NCBI RefSeq assembly: GCF_052857255.1
Contig: NC_135504.1
Coordinates: 135,582,929-135,646,928, forward strand
Origin: Amblyomma americanum
Lineage: Eukaryota > Arthropoda > Arachnida > Ixodida > Ixodidae
Length of the DNA: 64,000 nt
Reading direction: 5' to 3'
Shown: piece after piece, positions 31,650-42,397 of the stretch
How the letters are laid out: every line of letters begins with the position of its first letter
How positions within the stretch are numbered: position 1 is the first letter of the stretch
Made by a program: the position numbers and the translations under genes
The notes under the pieces: generated by a model
Databases searched by the model: none
What the model was told of the DNA's origin: nothing
Seen by the model: only the letters and a program-made list of their open reading frames with translations

Positions 31650-32550
31650 GAGAGAGAGACAACCTTATTGCTGCAGGTGTCCGCACTTAGGACGGGTGGG
31701 CCCTGTGTAGTCTCCATATGAGGGCGATGTTCTGAGCCCACAAAATCAGTGCTATTTGAATGGCCTTGTCTGGTTGGGTGAGGAGTTGGTCTCAGCTTTC
31801 CGCATGGAGAGCTGGCAGGAGGGCTTGTGTGGGCGGGTTATTTTCGTATCCCCATAGGATGTGCACCTGAGCGGCTGGTTCTCCATGGTTTCAATTTGGG
31901 CATGTAAGGTCATATTCCCCGCTGGTAATTAGTAATAGCCTGCTGTGGCTTGGCTGAGAATTGAGTTCGTCTGCAGTCTGCGCAGCAGTGTGCCTTGTGC
32001 TCTGTCGAGGTCCTGGTGGGGAGGTGGGAAAACGGCGTCTCGTCTGTTTATGAAAATTTGTGATAAATAATTGGTTTTTGGGGAAAGGCAATAGCGCAGT
32101 ATCTGTCTCATATATCGTTGGACACCCGAACCGCGCCGTGAGGGAAGGAATAAAGGTGGCAGTGAAAGAATAAAGGAAGAGAGAGGTGCCGTACTGGAGG
32201 GCTCCGGAATAATTTCGACCACCTGGGGATCTTAAACCTGCACTGACAACGCACAGCACACGGGCGCCTTAGCGTTTTGCCTCCATAAAAATGCAGCCGC
32301 TGCGGTAGGTGTCGAGCCTGGGAACTCCGCATCAGTAGCCGAGCGCTATAACCACTGAGCCATCACGGCGGGTTAAAAATTTGTGATGTCAAAATCGGGA
32401 GCTTCAGAAGGGCGTCTGGATCCGTGTGGCTGGCCGTCCGGATTTTTAATCCTCGGTCAAGTAGTTGGCCTCTTCTTTTGCAGAGTTGCCCTAATGGGCA
32501 GGTGCCCAGATTAGCCCTGTCAAAAATTCTAACATCTTAATGGTCTGAAG
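31650..32550 (-). mobile_element. I-like LINE 3' fragment, interrupted by a SINE
   Basis: On the minus strand, 32,550-32,388 reads as the end of RNase H (LIWAPAH, EEANYL). After the SINE at 32,053-32,387 the frame resumes as FINRRDAVFPPPHQDLDRAQ, GTLLRRLQTNSILSQATAGY and EYDLTCPN, then VHILWGYENNP, the zinc-finger-like C-terminus of I-type LINEs. The 3' tail is aataaggttgtctctctctc near 31,650-31,672. Stops and frameshifts are present. Confidence 0.65.
32053..32387 (-). mobile_element. Ruka-like SINE, near full length, in LINE
   Basis: Complete minus-strand copy with head (ggctcagtggttatagcgctcg), body and an aataattggttttt end. The 12-bp target duplication aaaatttgtgat lies at 32,053-32,064 and 32,376-32,387. 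The insertion site is within coding sequence of a minus-strand LINE. Confidence 0.9.
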
Positions 32551-32570
32551 GAACACGTAACTTGGGCATG

Positions 32571-32678
32571 TTGGCGACGGACTGTTGGTAACAGCCTGGT
32601 GGTGACGGCTCTATGGTAACGGCCTGATTGTAACGGCCTGTTGGCGACGGTCTGTTGGTGACGGCCTGTTGGTGACTG
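32571..32678 (+). repeat. Minisatellite, about 14-bp unit, eight copies
   Basis: Tandem variants of ttggtgacggcctg, with unit lengths from 13 to 15 bp and several substitutions between units. No coding or structural role is apparent. Confidence 0.75.
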
Positions 32679-32679
32679 T

Positions 32680-34939
32680 TTTATCGGTGTTCGGCAGATG
32701 CTAGGCCTACTTTGTTACTAGCTCTATGGCACGTATCGTGCTTGCAGGCATCGGGTTGTTATTGTAAGGACTAACAAGGAATGCTAAGCCTAATGGCATG
32801 CCAATTAGTTCACAATGACAGCTTTCATAACTCGAAATGCGTGCTGCACATTGTAATAATAACTTAGCTTTTTCAATTATTGCATTGTAAGCTGTTGTAA
32901 AAGGTAGCGCCTACTACTAAAAAGCTTTCCTAGCTGGACAAAAGGGGCAACAGTGCCTTATTCATATAATGACGACCAGTTTTAAGGAAAACAAAAGATT
33001 TATTGTGGCGTATAGCTACCAGAAAGATATTTACAAAATAACACACAAAAACAAGGCATACAATAAATAACAAAACTATTCCTGAGGTGCTCCTGCTATC
33101 GTCTGCATACAACTTCTCGGAAAGATGCTTGCGGACAGCTTTTAGCTTCTTCTCTGCAAGCTCGTTTGGCACATCTCTCATGTAGATATGGAAAAGAGCT
33201 GCACAGCAGAAAAAAAGGTATATTCCTGATTAGAATCTAAATGGACGCAAGTTATAAAGGACAGCTTTAACACAAGTGAATTTCGGAATTAGCGCTTTCA
33301 ATAAGAAGTAAAACATCAAAGTTGAAGAGAAACAAATTTTCACCATTAGATACAAAAATTTAATAAATGTACGTCTAAGATTAGCGTGCAGCACTCGTTC
33401 AGACAGCTGAACTGAAACTCGGTGCTGCCTATGCACAAAACAAACGGTCAAGTGCATGCTAGCCTCATCATTTGCTCGCTATGGCATTAGCGCCAAATTG
33501 CAGGCAGCTGCCTGCTGCCTGTACCAACAAGCACAGACAGTGCAAAAAAGTTTCAATGCAGTGAAATGTGGCAAAGTGCTGCTATCAATCTAAGCCAATA
33601 AATCATTTTCTAAACAAAAACTTATATGTACTACACATACACAATTTACAAATATACATTGAAATGCTGCTACTGGGCTCGGCTGTTCAGGTGTGCAATG
33701 TTAGAATGACGCTTTGCAAATGCCAACAGCAGCAACTCCTAGTCTCATCATATGTGTGAGATAACGGGGCTGTGATTACAAAAATGCATGAACAATAGTT
33801 TTTTTTTCAATGTACAGGCACTCCCAGAACATGCCTGGCTTACTTAGGAAGGCTCCTATAGGAAAGGTTTTTGCAGCAGTGGGCAGGTGACAATGTTACA
33901 AGAAAGAATGTTTTTTTCTTCATATCTGAACTGAATTGGTTACCATGTGGCGCCAAGCAGTATAAACTATCAACCATGCCACAAGACGTCCGCCTAATTA
34001 ATTGAAATATTTAGTCAAGCCCACTTATAAAGGCCGCAGTTACAATGGACGCTCGCTCATTAAAAATGAGGGTGGCGCTACCATAAAAACATGTGTTACA
34101 GCAATGGTACTGCGTCGCAGGTACAGCGAAAAACCATGATCGCACAACTGGGTTAGAGCGAACAAGGAGGCACTGTGAACTCTGCTCCGCAATCGAAAAA
34201 CATGACCTTCCCACCAGTGTGGTGACCAAAAAGCGTTTTCCAGTTTCCGCGACACTTACGCTCCCACCGCAAAAACAAGGTGGCAATGCCAAAAAACCAA
34301 CATTAAAGCGGGAACTAGAAATGCTGGGAAAGCGTGCACCAATGGTTCACAACGTAAATTGATGCATGCACGTGTACCGGCTTGTTCAGGGTCGAACCAG
34401 AGGCATGATGGCCATGAGATCAGTGCAACTTTGAAAGCGAAACTACTGCAGTAGTTTCGCGATCTCATATATTTTAATGATAGTCATGTATACATTTCTG
34501 GTGCGTTTGGTGTCTAATCGTTTCTCCAACTTCTGCACTGCAGTGGCGTGGAGGCCATGTGCATACAATAGGCAGAGCTATTGATACATTCTGTGCACAC
34601 GCATCAATTGCAACAGCTTCGTTGCTGCATCCTTAAAGCTTGGTTAAAGATTGGAGAATGCATAGGGTGACCTGCCACCAGTTGCTGTGAACACTCATTT
34701 TATAATTATTAATATCAAGCACATAAAACGGGTCATTGGCAGAAAGGATCAAAGCGAGAGTCACATGAAGACTGGAGATCTTTGAAAGCGCCATGATAAG
34801 GTCTGCACGAAGAAGCACAAGGGCATAACACAACTTGTAAAAACTAAAAGCTGCTTTATCCTGACTTAGCATTTTTGGCTCTAATAATTAAGGCAAGTAT
34901 AGTTACTCCTAACCTCGTATACAATGAACACGATCTCTG
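32680..34939. other. No gene supported
   Basis: AT-rich. One stretch on the minus strand (33,208 down to 33,062) follows a splice-acceptor-like ttttttttctgctgtgcag and stays open, but no partner exon was found. The rest shows nothing I recognise. Confidence 0.4.
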
Positions 34940-35285
34940 TGACTATCTTGTAGCCCCGCCGCGGTGGCTCAGTGGTTAGGGCGCTCGACTACTGATCCGG
35001 AGTTCCCGGGTTCGAACCCGACCGCGGCGGCTGCGTTTTTATGGAGGAAAAACGCTAAGGCGCCCGTGTGCTGTGCGATGTCAGTGCACGTTAAAGATCC
35101 CCAGGTGGTCGAAACTATTCCGGAGCCCTCCACTACGGCACCTATTTCTTCCTTTCTTCTTTCACTCCCTCTCTTAACCCTTCCCTTACGGCGCGGTTCA
35201 GGTGTCCAACGATATATGAGACAGATACTGCGCCATTTCCTTCCCCAAAAAACCAATTATTATTATTATTAATGACTATCATGTA
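34940..35285 (+). mobile_element. Complete Ruka-like SINE (reference copy)
   Basis: Starts gccccgccgcggtggctcag. Box A tggctcagtgg is at 34,965-34,975 and box B ggttcgaaccc at 35,009-35,019, then the body gtgctgtgcgatgtcagtgc, the end ccccaaaaaaccaatt and an (ATT)n tail. A 13-bp target duplication, tgactatcttgta/tgactatcatgta (12 of 13), flanks it. SINEs of this type are transcribed by RNA polymerase III and moved by LINE enzymes. Confidence 0.95.
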
Positions 35286-35931
35286 AATGGGCTCGATTGT
35301 CAGCGCAATAAAAGGAAACCACTGGCACCTTTCAATGAGGAGACTTTTTCCGGTGTAAACGTCCGTTTTGCTTCGATTCTGCCAAGTGATCGGCACTTGT
35401 TTTATAGTATGCCGGTCACGCTGCACCTCTTCCTCATCTGGCGTCCAGTAGACTTGGGTCTCACTACACCAGAACATTGAGTCTGTCGGTGCCCTCAGCA
35501 TCATCTGCCAGGCGTTGTGCTCTATCCATACAGCACTGCCAGCACAGACCGGCAGAAAACATGGCGAATTTCACATGTGCACACTGTCAGGAGTGACTCA
35601 CAAGATTTTAAATAAAAGTTCGTGATTTTAAAATAAAAACTGAGAAACAGAAATGTAGGCACGAATGCATTCTTCTGCAGCCAGCAGTATCAAATCAGAA
35701 GAGAAGTAGACAGTCTAGCGTTAACATTTTTTATTTTTTTTAAAACGCTTGTGTGCAAAAAAGCAAACGCCTTTGGCAGTTGTTGTTTGTCTTCAGAGTT
35801 GAAAACCACAAAAAGTTAAAAGAACTTTCCCTGCCCCAATTCAGACAAACTTCAGAAACAAATAAATTTCAGATATTAACAACTAGGCACAGAGAGACAA
35901 ATCACTTATTCATTCTAAACTTTTTCAGATG
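35286..35931. other. No recognisable feature
   Basis: No gene, repeat or structured element seen; only short frames without coding character. Confidence 0.45.
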
Positions 35932-36119
35932 CCTCCTTGCCATATAGTCCAGAGTTTGACGGAATACCGTCTGGCAGAGACGAACATTGTAGAAATAAAC
36001 ATACACTCGCCAAAAGTTTTGTCGAAAATGGAACACGACGTTTAGGGGCCCGTACGGGTCCCTTTATCACATCGTTTGGCGAGTGCATGTTTATTTCTAC
36101 AAATCCTCCTTGCAATATA
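35932..36119 (-). mobile_element. Short palindromic PLE-tail insert with target duplication
   Basis: Arms gtagaaataaacat...cactcgccaaa at 35,989-36,014 and inverted at 36,075-36,100 match at 25 of 26 bases. Read on the minus strand, the centre forms a gggacccgtacgggcccc hairpin followed by taaacg, the same layout as the other PLE tails here. The near-identical 15-mers cctccttgccatata (35,932-35,946) and cctccttgcaatata (36,105-36,119) look like a target duplication, making the insert 158 bp long. Confidence 0.65.
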
Positions 36120-36315
36120 TGGCAATTTTCTCATTACTAAGGTTGCACTGAGCAACCTCCACATGATCAAAATTTATTTGTATATTGGAAATTTTTTACT
36201 GCCAAAAATAAATGCAGGTCCATTCTTCCGTCATCAGGCAATAAAAGTACAAAATTGTCACTCAGAAGAACGGAAAGCTGGGCAAGATGGTTTGTGTTAT
36301 CCATTGTAAACAACA

Positions 36316-36395
36316 GGAAAAAGACGAACATAAGACAAGCACAACACAAACGCTGACTTTCAACTAGTAGTTTATTAAGCACACGTATATTTATA
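36316..36395 (-). repeat. Retroelement 3' tail motif (…agttgaaagtcagcg…)
   Basis: On the minus strand: aataaactactagttgaaag, then tcagcgtttgtgttgtgctt, then tgttcgtctttttcc. A related stretch, taataaaccaccagctgaaa then gtcagcgctcg, occurs on the plus strand at 38,658-38,688. The two lie on either side of the PLE pair and point away from each other. They are probably 3' ends of PLE-like elements. Confidence 0.45.
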
Positions 36396-36639
36396 CTTTT
36401 TCCAGCTGCGCCCAAAACAAAAACGAAAAGCTACACTGCCTGATTCCCGATTCATAACCTGCTTTTCAGAACAAGGCCACTCCAGGAATGCAGTTTTGCA
36501 GCCAACCAGTGATAATAAAGGTTTGCTAACACATGCAGAACCCCTCTTATCAATGTGATAAGCTCCCTTGCTAACTCCCTTACTTGAGCGCAAACATCTT
36601 CGACGAAAGAACATCTTGGGTCTGAGGTAGTTCAGAAAA

Positions 36640-37335
36640 AACTGACGCCAACCAATATTTTTAACTTTACCAAACGTTTCAGGATGAACTCCGTCCCTTC
36701 TTCAGGGGTGACTAAAGTGTGTCAGAAGTAGCGGGTTGCTGCCTTTGCTCGCCCTTTAGTAGCCCGTGGCGCAGTCCACTAACGTACGCGGAGAAGAGCG
36801 TTCCTGGAACTCTATTCATCGCTGCTTTTTGGGCCGGATGTTCCATGACTCAAAATGTCGCCTCTTGAACAGGTTTGGCTCCACGGCCAAGACGCTCACC
36901 TCCTCGAACGTTACACGGTGGTAGGCGCGCTCGCAGTGTTCGGCGAGGGGGCTGGATTCTGAATTCATTAGTCGGATGTCATTTTTGTGTTGCCTTATTC
37001 TTTGGTGGAGGTTTTTTGTATCGGCGATGTATGAAGCTGGGCACTTTGAGCATGGGGTTTTGTAAACGACACATGTTGTTTTTCTCTGAGAACCTGGTCT
37101 TTGGGTCGTGGTAAGAAGTGGCTTATTGTCGAAACAGGTTTCTGAGCCACGTAGGCTCCTTTTTTCCCAAAATGCGTTCAAGTACCTCGCTGGCTCCCCT
37201 CACATATGGAAGCACAACAAACGCGAGTTTCGTTGTTTCCTTGTTGGCTCGTCCCGCCGTCCTCCGAGCTTGACGGCGACCAACGCGTCGAATTAAGCCA
37301 CGTGTGTTGCCATTCTTCTGCAGGTCGGCGAAAAG
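36640..37335 (-). pseudogene. Penelope-like element fragment with GIY-YIG-like endonuclease, copy 1
   Basis: The minus-strand frame 37,181-36,816 reads CFDNKPLLTTTQRPGSQRKT, then TCVVYKTPCSKCPASYIADT, then LHQRIRQHKNDIRLMNSESS, then LAEHCERAYHRVTFEEVSVL. This is the C-terminal endonuclease region of canonical PLEs, with a CxxC pair inside and GIY/YIG replaced by VVY/YIA. Downstream come the cctgaagaag...gaaacg motif and an AT-rich tail ending near 36,640. Upstream, a second frame up to 37,335 continues the RT-to-endonuclease linker. The reverse transcriptase core is missing. It faces copy 2 head to head. Confidence 0.75.
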
Positions 37336-37339
37336 GGTG

Positions 37340-38300
37340 GCTTCTGCTTTTTCTATTCAGTTCACAATGGAATGAGAAGTCAACAACACATTGCCATTCC
37401 TGGACGTCTTGATAAGAAGAAAAGGGGCAGATCTAAAGTTCGGTGTCTATAGGAAGCCAACCTATACCGGCCGCAACCTAAATTCTAATTCCAACCACTC
37501 TACTAGCCTAAAGTGATCTGTCGTCTCCCCCTCTCCTGAGAAGAGCAAAGTCAATCTGCTCCCCCGAAGCGGAGAAAAAAGCAGAAGATACCCCTTTCGC
37601 CGACCTACAGAAGAATGGCTACACGCGTGGCTTTATTCAACGTGTTGGTCGCCGTCAAGCTCGGAGGACCAGCCATCAATGAAACAACGAAACTTGCGCG
37701 TGCTGTGCTACCATATGTGAGGGGATCCAGCGAGGCACTTGCACGCATTCTGGAAAAACATGGAATCTACGTGGCTCACAAACCTGTTTCGACAATAAGC
37801 CGCTTCTTACCACGACCTAAAGACGGCGTCCCCAGAGAAAAACAACGAGTTGTCGTTTAGAAAATCCCACGCTCAAAGTTCCCGGCTTCATACATCGGCG
37901 AAACAAAAAATACCTGCACCAAACAATAAGGCAACACAAAAATGACATCCGGCTAATGAATTCAGAATCCAACGCCCTCGCCGAACACTGCGATTGCGCC
38001 GACCACCGGATAGCCTTCGAGAAGGTGAGCGTCTTGGCCGTAGAGCCAAATCTGTTCAAGAGGCGACATGTTGGGACATGGCACATCCGGCTCACAAAGG
38101 CAGCGATGAACAGGACTCCAGGAATGCTCCCCTCCACATATCGTAGTAGACTGTGCCACGTGCTATCAAAGGGAGAGCGAAGACAAAAACCCTCTGCTGC
38201 TGGTACACTTTAGTCACCCCTGAAGAAGTGACCGACTTGGTCCCGAAACGCTGGGTAAATTTAAAAATATTTATTTGCGCCAGTTTTCACTCAACTAACT
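37340..38300 (+). pseudogene. Penelope-like element fragment, RT end to GIY-YIG, copy 2
   Basis: Begins in the last RT motifs: IQFTME, then [20 protein letters not shown] and [17 protein letters not shown]. Then KLARAVLPYVRGSSEALARI and PVSTISRFLPRPKD, then PASYIGETKN and the C-terminus (LAEHCDCADHRIAFEKVSVL). Stops occur near 37,360, 37,514 and 37,858 and a frameshift near 37,925. The Cys pair of copy 1 has become Arg/Phe. A conserved cctgaagaag...cccgaaacg motif follows at 38,218-38,250. It is longer than copy 1 at its 5' end. Confidence 0.75.
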
Positions 38301-38657
38301 CTTTTACTGTTCTCTTACTATGACGAACTTTCTTACTGTTTGATCCTATGCATGTAATGACTGTCGTCTATTAAACAATGGGGGCCACGTGTATTCGGGT
38401 TGTGAACACTGCAGGGCTAAATTTTTTACTGGCTGCCTTTCCCAAACAATTGCTGTGCTCACGCATAGATAACGTAGGTACTGCATACTTTATCAAATTT
38501 TCATTATCATTGTTTAGACGAATTACTGCCTTCCTGCAGAGGGAATTTCCTGAAATGCGAAGATATGCATCAGTGATGAAGCAGTGTTGCTTTCCCGTTT
38601 TTGTTTGTTTTTTTGGGGGGGGGAGGCGGCTGGAAAAGGTATAAACGTATGCGTGCT

Positions 38658-38690
38658 TAATAAACCACCAGCTGAAAGTCAGCGCTCGTT
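38658..38690 (+). repeat. Retroelement 3' tail motif, second copy
   Basis: The stretch taataaaccaccagctgaaa then gtcagcgctcg resembles the minus-strand motif at 36,316-36,395. It directly abuts a minus-strand SINE. Confidence 0.4.
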
Positions 38691-38930
38691 TGGTTTATGG
38701 TTTATGTGCGTTTAATGTTCCAAAGTCGCTAAGACTACGAGAAACGCCCTAGTGAAGGGCTCCGGAAAGTGCGACCCCCTTGGGTTCTTTAACGGCACTG
38801 ACACCGCACAAGTACATGGGCCTCTACAATTTTGCCTCTGTTAAAATTCAACCACCGCGGCAGGGATTGAACCCGTGTCTTTCGGGTCAACAGCCAAGCA
38901 CCCTAACCACTGAGCCACCACGGCGACCTA
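38691..38930 (-). mobile_element. tRNA-derived SINE, variant 3' end
   Basis: Minus strand: ggtggctcagtggttagggt (box A), gggttcaatccctgc (box B), a body partly like the Ruka-type (gtgcggtgtcagtgc, gttaaagaacccaag), but ending in cgcacataaaccataaacc instead of the (ATT)n tail. It appears to share its head and middle with the Ruka-like copies and to have a different 3' module. Confidence 0.75.
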
Positions 38931-38934
38931 ATGA

Positions 38935-40430
38935 AAAAGAAATGCAATTGAGGACAGGACAGCAAGCTATGGGGAGGAACAGGTGTAACATTAAAAAGAG
39001 ACAGGAAGAGAGTGAAGTGGGAGAGAACAAAGTATAGTTAATTGTATCATAGCTAAAATTAGGTATAAAAGAAATGGAGCGCGCACAGGGCATGTGACTG
39101 ATAACAAGAAAAGGCAATATAGCATATGCAGCTGTAGTCTGGGGCCTAGCAAACGGACGGCGGGAGGATGAGATAAGGAAGCTTGAGGGGATAAAGTGCG
39201 CTCAGGTGGCACAGGGCAAGGTTAACAAAAGCTCACTGGCCAAAGCCATTGTCCTGCAGTGAGTGAACACTTAGGCTGATGTGACAACAAAAATAAAACA
39301 CGGCATGATTCACGAGAAGGATGGCTCCTGAAACTCGTCTAGCCCACTGCCACTTGCCCCATTGATGGATGGCATTGGTGTGGGCAGTGCTGGGGGCAGT
39401 GCTTTGAAAGTGGTAAACTCAGGATGCATTCTTCCACTTCATAAAGCATATTAAGGAAAGACTGCTAGAAAGTGGATGGCTTGAAGCACTACAACTATGC
39501 CCACCATGGCACATACCTGCAATTTCGCCAAGCAGCTTGCCCAAGCTTAAAAGCATTCTCACTGACTTAAGCACTACTGTCAACACAAATGCAAAGTATG
39601 GATCACAGCTAATGTGCTCACCACGGGGGCCACTGCTCCAGGAAGCGCTTGCTAAGAGACCTGCAACCGGCAAATTTCCATGTCAAATGCTTCAGCTACC
39701 AAAAAAGGAGTCACATATTTATAATTGCTTCTACTGCGCCAAGATGTGAGGGTAAAAGAAACGTTCTAGAAAGAATAGGGGAAAAATTGAGAACAAAACC
39801 AAGAATGAAAAGTCACGTAAAAGCGTCCTGCTACAGAAACTCGCAGCGGTACAATTTTGGCTTGCCATGCATGTTTGTTGCCATTAAAATAACCAGAAAA
39901 AAGCTTGTGCAGCGAAGCACAAATAAACACTCTAGGCAACTCCAAGAGCATTATCTTTCCTACTTTCCGCATCTCAGCAACCACTGCAATGTACCTGTGC
40001 CCAGTCTGCTGACACTTGCTAGCGTTATTGCAATTTAAGTTTCTTGGATGCTTTCTCTTTTAAAATTATTTATTGCAGTTCTTCCTCGCAACCCAGTAGT
40101 ATGGTATTGTTAACGGAGAATAGAGCACTCTATGTCCCTTTATACCTCAACTCATTCCAGGTGAATGGATTATATGACTGCCCAAAAATAAATTTTTCCT
40201 GTACATCGCGTCCCATAAATTTTCGCTCAGATTCCCACAAGTAAGTACACTGCAATTAAAAGTTTATGGAATGTAAGAATAGCACAAAAAATGAGTCTTT
40301 CTGCCTGCAACTCGAATTGCATTTATTCAATCGAACACTGGTAGTGCAAACTATATACTGCCCATTACATCTGTCACAATGCAAAGTACCTTTCCAGGAA
40401 CTCATGACAGCGGCTTTACATAGGACATAG
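38935..40430. other. No recognisable feature
   Basis: AT-rich with short frames only. No coding region or known repeat recognised. Confidence 0.4.
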
Positions 40431-40640
40431 ATATACGAGGTGTTTCAGCGAAGCTCACCACTATTTTTTTAAAATAGACCTTGTGAGGTAAAAAGAAGCT
40501 TTTTGCGGCGCAGTAATACCAGTGTTGATGGATGTCAAAGAACAGGGGTCATGCTAACTGGAAAGTAATTTCCTACATTTTAATAGTTACTTTTCTTAAC
40601 TATTACCGATAGGTGCCTGATTGCAATTGGGTTCAATAAG
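40431..40640 (+). repeat. Interspersed repeat starting gaggtgtttcagc, copy 1
   Basis: It shares order and wording with the start of 41,886-42,090: ggtgt start, tttttaaaa, aagaagctttttgcggcgcag, gctaactgg, and a ttaatagttacttttcttaac-like block. It is likely one end of a DNA transposon or MITE family; termini and target duplication are not resolved. Confidence 0.4.
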
Positions 40641-41885
40641 GTCAACGAGATGAATACATTACAAGAAAGCACACTTGCCTTTCACCCTTTTAGGAGCTGC
40701 TTGTTTTGCCGAATTAATATGCACGCCAAGCGATGCTGCACAGATAACTCTGCTTTCTGAAACATGAGAAAACAGACCACATGCCCGCAACAACAGCCTC
40801 CTAAAAATGATGCTGAACACCACACCATCATCATCAGTTAGGACTATTTTATAGAAAAACAAAGGCCAATCCCAGGGTCTCTGTTATCTTACCCCGAGTT
40901 CCAACAAGCCACCACTACAGCATAATTCTTAGCAGACACCAAATAGAAACAGTGGTGAAAACTTGGCACTGTCATTTTTCTGTACACTTGGACTGCATAT
41001 TTACTAACTTCATTACATCGCCAATAGCCTAAGCACGAAGGAAATATAAGTAACTTGCCAGCACAAGGAACCGCACATAGATTCAGTCGGGCTACAATCA
41101 AAGAAATGTCAAAGCACTTGTCGAGTGCTCTTATTTGCTTACTATGTAAATGCATACATTGAGAAACAATCCGCCGCCATCAGCGTGCTTAACACGAATG
41201 GTCGATTGCGCGTTCTGCACTGATATCACAGCCTCTGAGCGCTGGAAGCTGAGCCCAAGACCATGCTGCACGGTGTGTTTTCGGCAGTTGGAGAAGCTCA
41301 TGATTTGCTTGCACCCTAAAGTTCTTCGAGGCTCACTGGACGACGCCAAGCGGCGCTAATGTCAGAGGAAGACACGCGCTCAAGCGTTCGTTTTAAGTTT
41401 GCTAACGATGGTACATTTTGACCACTTTGCAAAATGACCGACACAGGCAACGAAAATACCCAACCATATAAAGCACTCACCACATGCAAATAATTTTTTC
41501 GTGAGGCTCCTCTGTAAGTCTGCATTAAGCGAGCGCAGTTCTTGTATTTATTTTCGCAGTTGAAATACTTCCTCTTTACACCCACACGTCTCCACAGAAT
41601 CAGTGGCACCTATTTGTGCCATGTTTTCCTTTAGGTCAATAAGCTCTTTCTGCATGACAGGCCTGTGCACGCAATGTTGCATAAGTTATTTTAAGAACTT
41701 CACCTGTAGGTTCCAGGTTCTGCAACAGCTTATCCTAGTGCCTCTGCTGCACCTCCCTCCTGATCTTCTTTATTGACTGCAGTACCTGCAGTTTGACATT
41801 TATTGAAAGCAACCATAGTTTAACCCTGCAATGCCCCTGCAATCTATTCACACGATATGAAAGTATTAAATAAGAACTATTATTA
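40641..41885. other. No gene supported
   Basis: Contains splice-site-like sequences on the minus strand (near 40,679-40,756 and 40,892-40,940) whose phases do not join. No repeat family recognised. Confidence 0.4.
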
Positions 41886-42397
41886 TACAGGGTGTAATGC
41901 CTAAGGCTTTCCCCAATTTTTTAAAAGAGGCTTTTTGAGTTAGAAGAGTGCTTTTTTTCGGCACAGCAGTTTCAGCAGTGTATTTCATCTGAACACAACT
42001 AAGAAGTGCTAACCAGCAGGCTCATTAACTAATGTTTAATAGTTAACTTTTTAACAATGGCTTTTAGGTTTCTTATTAAGTGAGAGGCGTGTAGCTCACC
42101 GTAAGCAATATCCATATCACTTTTTAGAATTTTTTAAAATTCATCGCTGCGGCATAACAGATTTTGGCTATCTATACGAGTTACATGCAGTAGAGAGGTT
42201 GCTTTGCCTGCAAGCTTCTCAAAGCCGCATGTAATTTGGCACGATGTAGCCGAAATCTGTTGGGCCGCAGCACTAAGGGTAATCACGTTTCCAAAATTCT
42301 AAAACCTACACGCCTACAAGGCTACACACCTGTCGATTATTAAGCAGCCTAACAGTAATAGTTAAAAAGTTAACTATTCAAAATTAGTCAGCCAGAC
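41886..42397. repeat. Imperfect inverted-repeat (foldback) element, copy 2 of the ggtgt family
   Basis: Begins tacagggtgtaatgcctaag. Left-side gcggcataacagattttggct (near 42,150) is mirrored by agccgaaatctgttgggccgc (near 42,250), and gttaactttttaac (near 42,042) by gttaaaaagttaac (near 42,360). The whole segment could fold as one long hairpin. It abuts the TTAA-bounded element on its right. Confidence 0.5.

Noticed and set aside
33062..33208. Minus-strand terminal-exon candidate after ttttttttctgctgtgcag, reading FHIYMRDVPNELAEKKLKAV
   Set aside because: A good acceptor and an open frame, but no donor partner, domain or upstream exon found; kept only as a note.
34953..35040. Possible tRNA gene with perfect boxes A and B
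   Set aside because: It is the head of a SINE: the same head, body and tail recur at several sites with target duplications. The other tRNA-like heads in the window are treated the same way.
40679..40940. Two minus-strand exon-like segments (SRVICAASLGVHINSAKQAA... with a GC-AG donor, and NYAVVVACWNSG before gtaaga)
   Set aside because: Both have attractive splice sites, but the phases do not join: linking them gives an early stop. No domain was recognised.
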